Source: Candidatus Delongbacteria bacterium
Lineage (GTDB): Bacteria > JAGOEH01
Assembly (NCBI GenBank): GCA_017997825.1
Contig: JAGOEH010000207.1
Coordinates: 1-5,560, forward strand
Length of the DNA stretch: 5,560 bases
Direction of reading: 5' to 3'
Part shown: in pieces, positions 1-5,545 of the stretch
Numbering within the stretch: the stretch's first letter is position 1
How the letters are laid out: every line of letters begins with the position of its first letter
The notes under the pieces: generated by a model
What the model was told of the DNA's origin: nothing
Database searches by the model: none
The model's input: the letters and a program-made list of their open reading frames with translations, nothing else
Translations under genes and position numbers: made by a program

Positions 1-400
1 TTTTGGGAGGCAGAATCTCACCCAGCAGGATAATTCCATCGACCTGGCGGCTCAGCAAGAGTTCGAAGCTTTCGATTCCCAGTTCCACATCCTCGTTGGA
101 ATCGCACAAAATGATATGGTATCCATAGTCGCGAGCCGTCAGATCGATACTCCGGATGATGACCGGAAAAAAAGGATTGGTGATATCGGGAGCGATCACC
201 CCAATGGTCCAGGTCTTTTTGACTTTCAGACTGCGGGCCGTGGCATTGGGACGATAGTCCAATTCTTCGATCTTGCGTAGGACCTGCTGTCGGATGGTCG
301 CCGAGACCCAGGATTTGTTGTTGATGACGGCGGAGACGGTTCCCAGAGAAACGCCGCAGCTCTGGGCGATCTCCTTGAGCGTGATCTTGGTTTTGGCCAT
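1..400 (-). CDS. LacI/GalR-family transcriptional repressor, N-terminal part (runs off the window)
   Basis: A DNA-binding transcription factor of the LacI/GalR family. About 133 codons are visible; the family is usually 330-350 residues, so the rest lies beyond base 1. Residues 6-27 form the helix-turn-helix (ITLKEIAQSCGVSLGTVSAV), followed by the hinge helix with YRPNATARSLK at about 49-59. The periplasmic-binding-protein-like effector domain starts at about residue 66 with IGVIAPDITNPFFPVII and continues to VDGIILLG at about 120-127. The two residues after the recognition-helix VS are Leu-Gly, and an Ala takes the position that is often Arg in the family (TVSAV rather than TVSRV). The ATG start is set by GAGGAG at 404-409, only 3 bases upstream, and by the domain beginning at once. 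It has its own promoter with an overlapping palindrome, so it is probably autoregulated. The inducer, probably a sugar or sugar phosphate, cannot be read from this part. Codons look richer in G/C-ending forms than those of the operon upstream. Confidence 0.93.
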   Translation of the reverse strand, partial: MAKTKITLKEIAQSCGVSLGTVSAVINNKSWVSATIRQQVLRKIEELDYRPNATARSLKVKKTWTIGVIAPDITNPFFPVIIRSIDLTARDYGYHIILCDSNEDVELGIESFELLLSRQVDGIILLGEILPPK

Positions 401-424
401 GAACTCCTCATCACTGGATGGTTG

Positions 425-440
425 ATTGAAACGTTTCAAT
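425..440. promoter_or_regulatory. LacI-family operator (perfect 16-bp palindrome)
   Basis: ATTGAAACGTTTCAAT is a perfect 16-bp inverted repeat with the central CG typical of LacI/GalR-family operators; compare the AAACGTTT core of PurR and the cre-like TGAAA half-sites. It directly follows the -10 box of the promoter at 441-469, so it covers the expected transcription start, and it lies 25 bases from the start codon of the LacI-type gene. A protein bound here would block initiation, giving negative autoregulation. That the adjacent repressor is the ligand is inference from position and family. I found no second copy in the window. Confidence 0.85.
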
Positions 441-469
441 ATAATAATCCCTTTTACTCCGCTTGTCAA
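441..469 (-). promoter_or_regulatory. Near-consensus sigma-70 promoter of the LacI-type gene
   Basis: On the minus strand TTGACA (464-469, perfect -35) and TATTAT (441-446, 5 of 6 to the -10 consensus) are separated by exactly 17 bases. The -10 is followed at once by the palindrome at 425-440. The start of transcription should fall near base 434, giving a leader of about 35 bases before the ATG at 400. A-rich sequence (T7A7 at 474-487) lies just upstream of the -35 and could act as an UP element. This is the strongest promoter in the window. Confidence 0.85.
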
Positions 470-523
470 GTCCTTTTTTTAAAAAAATCCATTCATTCCC
501 TTTTTTTTCCTCCATCTCCCACT

Positions 524-1972
524 TCATCCTTCTATCCCACCCCACCCCTCTTCTTCCACAATCTTGGCAATCCGATAACTCCCCAGTTTACGGCATCGAA
601 CGAATCCATTCCAGGCATAGTCCGCCATCCTCCCCTCTTCAAGCATCTCAACCAGCCAATTCCGGAATCGTTTCGGATCGGTCGGGGCATCCACTCCTGA
701 TCGGCGATCGATCAACCAATCTCGGTTGGATTGCTCATGCGGCCCAATCCAGGGCGCAATGAGAATAGGAATCCCCAATCCACAATAAAAGCTCAATTCA
801 CTCGGTTTGGTCCAGAGTAAATCCGTTTCTCGTAACCATTGATTGAATTCCCTGAAATATTCCTCCGGCTGGGGATGATAACACAACACCAATTCCTGTC
901 CCAAATACCTGCTCAGCCCGGATCGGGACAGATACCGGATAAAATAACGATAAACTCCCGGATTGATTCCAACCGAAAGAATAACACGGATGCTCCGCTT
1001 GATGATGTCACACCTCAGAGCCTCAAGAATTCCGACTACCAACCGGGATTGGGCACCGGCTCCACCGATCGACACCATCAGAGTCACCCTCGATCCCTCT
1101 TGGCTGGATAAATGATAGGGTTTAAGGAGTATTTTGACTCCCGGACGATGAATCAGCTCAGATTTACGATTCAATCGCATTAACCGTTTCGACAAATCAT
1201 GCTTCAGAATTTCCATCCGATCCGGACTGCCGATTACCTCCATCGGCAGCGGAAACCCGGTATAGACAATCTGCTCGGGCTGAATCCCATAAGCGATCAG
1301 CCGATCAGCGGCTTTTGGACACGGTACCCAGTACCGGATACGACTGGCGGAGGGATCAAGAGGCACCCATATTCGATTGATATCGGAATCGCATACCATC
1401 AAAAAATTGGCGGATTGATTCAATCTCAGATAATCCTGAGCCATCGCGGTCGCATAGAATGTATGCACCATGGGACGGTGAAGATACGATAAATGCTGGA
1501 CCAATTTTTTCCCAAAACCTCCATCAACAATCAATAAAAAAAGCAGCCGCTGACCCCAAGTGGGACACCCCTTTTCGATGCATTCTCCCGGAGGTCGGAT
1601 TTCCATAATACGATTGAAAACTCCTGAAAAAAGGAATCGCGTCATCGCCGATTCCATCTTATGGGACAGTGAATAATAGACCCGGCGGAGAAATCTCCAA
1701 AACCGGATCTCATCGGCCGAGGCAAATTCGGTAGATGCATCAATAATGACGGAAAACTGCGCCATAGATCGGAGTGCGTATGCCGCCCGCCAATGCCCCA
1801 ACCCCATCATGGCCGCAATCACCCAGGCTTTACAATCGTTTTTTTTATCGATGGAACAATCCGTTACCTTCTTATCTCGATATTCATTCTCCATCCGAAT
1901 CGCCGTTCCGATTTTACTCCCGACCAACAATCCGGATTCATTACGAGGCTCCGATCCCTGTTTCCTGCTCAT
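524..1972 (-). CDS. Divergent MurG/GT28-like GT-B glycosyltransferase
   Basis: A 482-residue predicted glycosyltransferase of GT-B fold, resembling in outline MurG and the diacylglycerol glucosyl/galactosyltransferases. The N-terminal domain opens with MMGLGHWRAAYAL at 55-67, like the glycine-rich GHxxxA acceptor-side loop. A segment at about 216-242 (VPCPKAADRLIAYGIQPEQI, then YTGFPLP) matches the 'K..L...GI...I..TG.P' hinge element of this superfamily. The C-terminal domain starts with VSIGGAGAQ at 300-308, and 385-416 (LLWTKPSELSFYCGLGIPIL to HEQSN) corresponds to the nucleotide-sugar-binding region. No membrane span or signal peptide is obvious; such enzymes usually sit at the inner face of the membrane. 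The first ATG overlaps the glgC stop as ATGA (1969-1972), implying translational coupling, but has no clear Shine-Dalgarno. The first ~47 residues are charged and precede the fold, so Met27 (base 1894) is an alternative start. The family is recognised by fold motifs only; donor and acceptor are unknown, with ADP-glucose suggested by the adjacent glgC. Confidence 0.75.
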   Translation of the reverse strand: MSRKQGSEPRNESGLLVGSKIGTAIRMENEYRDKKVTDCSIDKKNDCKAWVIAAMMGLGHWRAAYALRSMAQFSVIIDASTEFASADEIRFWRFLRRVYYSLSHKMESAMTRFLFSGVFNRIMEIRPPGECIEKGCPTWGQRLLFLLIVDGGFGKKLVQHLSYLHRPMVHTFYATAMAQDYLRLNQSANFLMVCDSDINRIWVPLDPSASRIRYWVPCPKAADRLIAYGIQPEQIVYTGFPLPMEVIGSPDRMEILKHDLSKRLMRLNRKSELIHRPGVKILLKPYHLSSQEGSRVTLMVSIGGAGAQSRLVVGILEALRCDIIKRSIRVILSVGINPGVYRYFIRYLSRSGLSRYLGQELVLCYHPQPEEYFREFNQWLRETDLLWTKPSELSFYCGLGIPILIAPWIGPHEQSNRDWLIDRRSGVDAPTDPKRFRNWLVEMLEEGRMADYAWNGFVRCRKLGSYRIAKIVEEEGWGGIEG

Positions 1973-3339
1973 CGTTCCACCATGGCAGGATGATTTTGTA
2001 CTGTTGTTTGGAGGCTGTATTCATCAAACCGATCAGCTTCAATCACAGTGTTCTCCGGTAAAACCATGCCTCGGGGAATGACAATGATTCCATTGGCGAT
2101 ATGGAATCCGGATCGGTCATGGGGCTGAAGATTGATCGATTCATTTTTACTGCCGATAATCCGTGAGTTCTTCCCGATCACTACATTTTTATCGATGATG
2201 GCCCGCCGGATCTGAGTTCCACCACCGATACCAAATGGCATCCGATCGACTTCCTCCGGGGCGATCCGGATAAAATCCCGGGGATATAAATCATTGCCCA
2301 AAATAATACTGTCAATCACAGAGCAATCCGGCTTGATAAAACTCCGGATTCCCAGACTGCTGTGGATAATGACCGAATTCTTGACAATGGATCCATCCGA
2401 AACCAATGAATGATCAATTTGAGATCGAATCAACCGGCAGGGAGGAAGAAATCGCTGGTGAGTATAAATCGGCATTTTAAAATCATAGAAAGAAAACGGT
2501 GGGGGATCATCCACCAGTTTCAAACTGGCTTCATAATAAGACTGAATGGTACCGATATCCTCCCAATATCCATTGAAACGATAAGCTGTGATAAAATGGG
2601 ATTGGATGGCCTGAGGTAGAATCCCTTTTCCGAAATCGGTTTCCGGGATCCGGTTCAACAGATCGAACAGAACCGACTTATTGAACAAATAGAGTCCCAT
2701 GGAAGCTAAAAACGGCTTATCGGGGGGCATTGAATTCTTAAGCCTGTATCGTTCCACAATATCGGATTGATCCGGTTTCTCATAAAAATCGATGATCCGG
2801 GCAGACCCATCAATTCTCATGACACCATACTTATGGATCTCCGACGGAGCTACCGGAATAGCGGCGACGGTGACCTCCGATTTCGTCCGCAGATGGTGTT
2901 CCAGCATTTCCTTCAAATCCTGTCGATACAACTGATCACCCGAAAGAATAAACACATATGAAGCATCGAGTTGATCCAGATACCGAAGGCTTTGCCTGAC
3001 AGCATCCGCCGTTCCCTGGGCATAATCATAGTTGGTGGGGGATTGTTCGGCAGCCAGAATTTCCACAAATCGGTTTCCAAAGGAATCGAAGCGGTAGGTC
3101 TTGGTGATATGGCGATGCAGACCGGCGCTCAAAAACTGGGTCAACACGTAGATCATATTAATGCCGGAATTGATGCAGTTACTGATGGGGATATCGATCA
3201 GCCGATACTGTCCCCCAACGGAAACCGCCGGCTTACATCGGGATTGAGTCAGAGGGTAAAGACGTGTACCGCGACCTCCCCCCAGAATCAGAGCCACGGT
3301 TTTGGTTCCAATGGTTTTCAGGATCTTCAACTCGTTCAT
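1969..3339 (-). CDS. glgC: Glucose-1-phosphate adenylyltransferase (ADP-glucose pyrophosphorylase)
   Basis: Catalyses ATP + glucose 1-phosphate to ADP-glucose + pyrophosphate in the cytoplasm, normally the committed step of glycogen/starch synthesis. The 456-residue protein has the full signature: nucleotide loop LILGGGRGTRLYPLT at 17-31, KPAVSVGGQYRLIDIPISNC at 36-55, QGTADAVRQ at 108-116, SGDQLY at 133-138 with the expected catalytic Asp135, FYEKP at 185-189 with the glucose-1-phosphate Lys188, LASMGLYLF at 211-219, and GYWEDIGTI at 257-265. From about residue 290 comes a left-handed beta-helix (IRRAIIDKNVVIGKNSRIIG). Wording such as INSGINMIYVLTQF is closest to the cyanobacterial/plant type. 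The ATG at 3339 is chosen for AAGGGAG (3344-3350) four bases upstream; an in-frame ATG at 3354 overlapping the preceding stop (ATGA) would add five residues. The longer open frame reaching back to 3828 is not coding. It follows the GT21-like gene by 11 bases. No glgA or glgB lies in the window, so its ADP-glucose may feed the neighbouring transferases. Confidence 0.95.
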   Translation of the reverse strand: MNELKILKTIGTKTVALILGGGRGTRLYPLTQSRCKPAVSVGGQYRLIDIPISNCINSGINMIYVLTQFLSAGLHRHITKTYRFDSFGNRFVEILAAEQSPTNYDYAQGTADAVRQSLRYLDQLDASYVFILSGDQLYRQDLKEMLEHHLRTKSEVTVAAIPVAPSEIHKYGVMRIDGSARIIDFYEKPDQSDIVERYRLKNSMPPDKPFLASMGLYLFNKSVLFDLLNRIPETDFGKGILPQAIQSHFITAYRFNGYWEDIGTIQSYYEASLKLVDDPPPFSFYDFKMPIYTHQRFLPPCRLIRSQIDHSLVSDGSIVKNSVIIHSSLGIRSFIKPDCSVIDSIILGNDLYPRDFIRIAPEEVDRMPFGIGGGTQIRRAIIDKNVVIGKNSRIIGSKNESINLQPHDRSGFHIANGIIVIPRGMVLPENTVIEADRFDEYSLQTTVQNHPAMVER

Positions 3340-3350
3340 GGGGCTCCCTT

Positions 3351-4475
3351 TCATGATATGATTACGGAGTACCGGCCGACCCGAAGCTTCCGTCCCCGCC
3401 AATCCACCCGACGATCCACCATCGCTTTCAAATAAGCGATAAAAATCAATCCATCCTTGATGCATGTCACCAACGGTAACAACACAATACGACTGAATGT
3501 CCGATTCTCCCGGCTCAATCCCAGGTAAACCACTCCATCCAATACAATCTTGATCATGATGACTGCCCCGCTCCACCACCCTAACCATGGGATTAGAATG
3601 ACGGCAAGCCAGATCGGATTCAGCAGGATTTCCAGTCCGAACGACCAGGGATTGATGGCAAACCGCATCGTACTCCAACGACTGATCCGTGAAAAAAAGC
3701 CTTTCAGGGTAGAATGATGATTGGTATTGACAACCCAGTGGTAGTTGGTGGTCACCTTGATCCTGTTTTTTCTGAAAATGGCCCCCATCATATAATCTTC
3801 CGCCAGATAGGGACGGAATGCCGGCCATCCTCCGCAGCGATCAAGCGCTTTCCGGTCGATCAGGATCGATTTGCCGACCACAATCGGGATACCGGCCAAA
3901 TGCCAAGCGGCCACAATCGTACCGGAAACGAAACTATTCAGATAAAGATTTTCCACTAAACTCCCCAGCCGCCCCGTACCTGATCCGCGAATCAGAAAAA
4001 AAACCAGACCGGACCCAGTCTGGGTCTGAGTCCTTACCGCCATGCTCAGAAACCCCGGATCAACCCGGGTATTGGAATCGGAAATCCAATACAGATCCCC
4101 TCGACAGTAAGGCTCCAGTTTAATCATCGTATCGATCTTGGGATTCTGGATTTTTTCCCGTCCGGTCATGACAATCTTGACCTCAACCTGCGGAAAATGA
4201 CTCACCAAGTCGCGGATCGGATTCTCAATGGCCGGATCGGGTTCATCCAGTCCAAAAATCAGCTCGTATCGTGGATAGTCCAATTCAAAAAAGCTTTTCA
4301 GATTCTCAACCAATCCGGCTTCCCAATTCTTGACCGGCTTGAGAATGCTCACCATCGGCAATTCAGACTCTACGCATACCTCGACCGCTCGATTGACCGG
4401 ATAGCTCATAATCAATACAATGCAAACCATCCATAATCCCAACGAGATACCGATTACAATCATCGAAACAACCAT
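3351..4475 (-). CDS. Membrane glycosyltransferase of the ceramide glucosyltransferase/HpnI (GT21, GT2-fold) type
   Basis: A 374-residue inner-membrane glycosyltransferase with the GT21 layout: one N-terminal membrane span (about 4-24), a cytoplasmic GT-A domain, and hydrophobic C-terminal spans at about 281-297, 300-320 and 329-350, ending in the WRGRKLRVG tail typical of the family. Conserved elements are SILKPVKN (43-50), the first Asp in LDEPDP (77-81), NPKIDTM (111-117), the metal-binding SDSNT (132-136), GKSILIDRKALDRCGGW (201-217), the catalytic-base region LAEDY (224-228), and RISRW (263-267), which fits the (Q/R)xxRW motif. Known members transfer glucose or N-acetylglucosamine from a UDP-sugar to ceramide, other lipids or hopanoids; the acceptor here is not readable. 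The start is firm: AGGAGG at 4481-4486, five bases upstream, formed by the last two Arg codons of the preceding gene, whose stop is 2 bases away. A run of eight T on the coding strand (3996-4003) encodes Val-Phe-Phe. It is co-transcribed with glgC. Confidence 0.88.
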   Translation of the reverse strand: MVVSMIVIGISLGLWMVCIVLIMSYPVNRAVEVCVESELPMVSILKPVKNWEAGLVENLKSFFELDYPRYELIFGLDEPDPAIENPIRDLVSHFPQVEVKIVMTGREKIQNPKIDTMIKLEPYCRGDLYWISDSNTRVDPGFLSMAVRTQTQTGSGLVFFLIRGSGTGRLGSLVENLYLNSFVSGTIVAAWHLAGIPIVVGKSILIDRKALDRCGGWPAFRPYLAEDYMMGAIFRKNRIKVTTNYHWVVNTNHHSTLKGFFSRISRWSTMRFAINPWSFGLEILLNPIWLAVILIPWLGWWSGAVIMIKIVLDGVVYLGLSRENRTFSRIVLLPLVTCIKDGLIFIAYLKAMVDRRVDWRGRKLRVGRYSVIIS

Positions 4476-4477
4476 TC

Positions 4478-5425
4478 CTACCTCCTCTCCAAATCGGAAC
4501 AGGATGAGGGCATCGGTTTTAAACGGAATTCCGCACTCACGGGATAGTGATCGGAAAACTTAAATTCATTGACTACCCGGTAATTCAATATTTCCCAATG
4601 AGAGGAATAAAGAATGTAATCCAGAGTCCGGTTGGGCAGCCCCGTGGGATAGGTATAATATAATTCATGGTCCTGATGAGGAGGAAGGATCAATCCCCCG
4701 TCTTGTAGAATTTTAAAGGTATCATCATTCTTGTAGCTATTGACATCCCGTTCTCCCGCCGGGAAATCGGTATTCTTACAACCGGGAGGGACTGTATTAT
4801 AGTCTCCCATAAAGATTACCGGTACATCCCCCTGTTTTTTCAGGTGGCTGATCAGGCTTCTGGCCTGAGTTGCCCTGATTTTGGGTTGATAAGGATGCAG
4901 GTGGGTATTACCGATCCAGATAATTCGATGGTTGAATACAAAAGGAGCCAGAGTGAAACCACCGGTAGCCAGAAAAGCGATTTTTCCGGGTAAAAAATGG
5001 TTGATCTGGGTCCGGGTCAGGATTTGCAGATGACTCAACAACAGATTTTCATAGCGAAATCCTGCAAATCCAACCCCATGGGCAACCGCCGATCGAAATC
5101 CGCTGATAACCCGATAGTGATCCCTCTGCCTGAATCTGCGAAATATACGATCGCCAAACCCCAACACACCATTGAAAACCTCCTGTAAACCCACAACATC
5201 GTAATCGCCTTTCCGCTGATTCAGCCACTCGGCAATAAAATAGGTATAGGCCCGGGTAGAATGAAGCAGTTCGATCCGTTCCGCCTCATCCAGCGATGAC
5301 TGTGCCAACAAATAGGGAATCTTGGGGCCCCGACCCCGATGGGTATTGATGGTGATGCAACGAATGGTTTCCTTCCCCATTCTCCCGAATCCATCCGAGT
5401 CATCTTCCGACAGGGTCTTATCCAC
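4478..5425 (-). CDS. Endonuclease/exonuclease/phosphatase (EEP) superfamily hydrolase
   Basis: A 315-residue metal-dependent phosphoester hydrolase. All EEP core motifs are in order: TINTHRG with Asn27 (25-31), GLQEV with metal-binding Glu82 (79-83), GNTHLHP with His175 (172-178), MGDYN with Asp208 and Asn210 (206-210), TLDYIL with Asp269 (267-272), and the C-terminal SDHYPV with Asp292-His293 (291-296). This superfamily includes DNases, inositol-polyphosphate phosphatases and neutral sphingomyelinases, so the motifs do not fix a substrate. The N-terminus is hydrophilic with no signal peptide or membrane span, so it is probably cytoplasmic. As the first gene of an operon with a ceramide-glucosyltransferase-like enzyme, a role on a phospholipid, lipid-linked or sugar-phosphate substrate is likelier than DNA repair (inference). 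The start is a GTG with AAGGA (5436-5440) ten bases upstream. An in-frame ATG at 5380 (Met16) would give 300 residues and still keep every motif, but its GGGAG is too close, so GTG is preferred only weakly. Confidence 0.88.
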   Translation of the reverse strand: MDKTLSEDDSDGFGRMGKETIRCITINTHRGRGPKIPYLLAQSSLDEAERIELLHSTRAYTYFIAEWLNQRKGDYDVVGLQEVFNGVLGFGDRIFRRFRQRDHYRVISGFRSAVAHGVGFAGFRYENLLLSHLQILTRTQINHFLPGKIAFLATGGFTLAPFVFNHRIIWIGNTHLHPYQPKIRATQARSLISHLKKQGDVPVIFMGDYNTVPPGCKNTDFPAGERDVNSYKNDDTFKILQDGGLILPPHQDHELYYTYPTGLPNRTLDYILYSSHWEILNYRVVNEFKFSDHYPVSAEFRLKPMPSSCSDLERR

Positions 5426-5435
5426 TATGGCTACA

Positions 5436-5464
5436 TCCTTTCCGGTTTTGGAAACAATATAGCA
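5436..5464 (-). promoter_or_regulatory. Candidate extended -10 promoter and ribosome binding site of the four-gene operon
   Basis: On the minus strand TGCTATATT (5456-5464) fits the extended -10 form TGnTATAAT with five of six matches in the hexamer. The best -35 candidate, TTGATC (5482-5487), is poorly spaced at 20 bases, so the promoter would depend on the extended -10. Initiation near base 5449 would leave about 24 bases of leader, containing AAGGA at 5436-5440 before the GTG at 5425. No copy of the palindrome found at 425-440 occurs here, so control by the LacI-type protein is not supported. Confidence 0.42.
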
Positions 5465-5496
5465 TAGCTATGTTAATTCTTGATCAACCCCCGGTT

Positions 5497-5520
5497 AAGA
5501 TTTGATGAATCATTAATCTT
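5497..5520. repeat. Imperfect inverted repeat upstream of the operon
   Basis: The arms AAGATT and AATCTT flank a smaller dyad (ATGA-T-TCAT on the minus strand), giving a 24-base near-palindrome that is symmetric apart from one inserted base. It lies about 50-70 bases upstream of the inferred transcription start, a plausible place for an activator or regulator site. It is A+T-rich, so the symmetry could be chance; no known operator is recognised. Confidence 0.3.
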
Positions 5521-5530
5521 ATCAATCAAG

Positions 5531-5545
5531 CCCCCCCCCCCCCCC
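5531..5545. repeat. Homopolymer tract of 15 C (G15 on the operon's coding strand)
   Basis: Fifteen consecutive C, followed by AA and five more C (5548-5552). Read in the direction of transcription this is G5-TT-G15, about 80 bases upstream of the inferred operon start. Such tracts change length by slipped-strand mispairing and can form G-quadruplexes. The tract is close to the window end, so a sequencing or assembly length error is also possible. Confidence 0.85.

Larger units (their letters stand above)
401..523. other. Intergenic region between the operon end and the LacI-type gene
   Basis: This 123-base gap holds the promoter and operator of the LacI-type gene at 425-469, a T7A7 tract at 474-487 and a run of eight T at 501-508. 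The plus strand is strongly pyrimidine-rich from about 496 to 560, so the operon's transcript would end in a purine-rich tail. I see no G+C-rich hairpin followed by a U run, so no intrinsic terminator can be called for the upstream operon. Read-through into the LacI-type gene or factor-dependent termination are both possible. Confidence 0.6.

Noticed and set aside
226-414. Minus-strand open frame of 62 codons within the LacI-type gene
   Set aside because: It is an out-of-frame Arg/Ser/Pro-rich shadow of the repressor's N-terminal domain.
425-440. Operator as a CcpA cre site (global catabolite control)
   Set aside because: The half-sites resemble cre, but the position on the promoter of a LacI-family gene favours a local autoregulatory site, and nothing in the window indicates a Firmicute.
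474-487. T7A7 palindrome as an intrinsic terminator
   Set aside because: The dyad is only A/T with no loop or G+C stem and is not followed by a U run in the operon transcript; an UP-element or bendable tract for the adjacent promoter is more likely.
422-3435. Many plus-strand open frames, the longest being 154 codons at 2971-3435
   Set aside because: All lie antisense to well-supported minus-strand genes or in low-complexity pyrimidine-rich DNA, and none shows a recognisable domain or consistent ribosome binding site.
3340-3828. Continuation of the glgC reading frame upstream to 3828 (163 extra codons)
   Set aside because: It overlaps the GT21-like gene in another frame, shows no family similarity, and the GlgC domain begins right after the ATG at 3339, which has a good Shine-Dalgarno.
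5463-5472. CATAGCTATG palindrome as a regulatory operator
   Set aside because: It is only 10 bases, overlaps the candidate -10 element, and has no second copy in the window.
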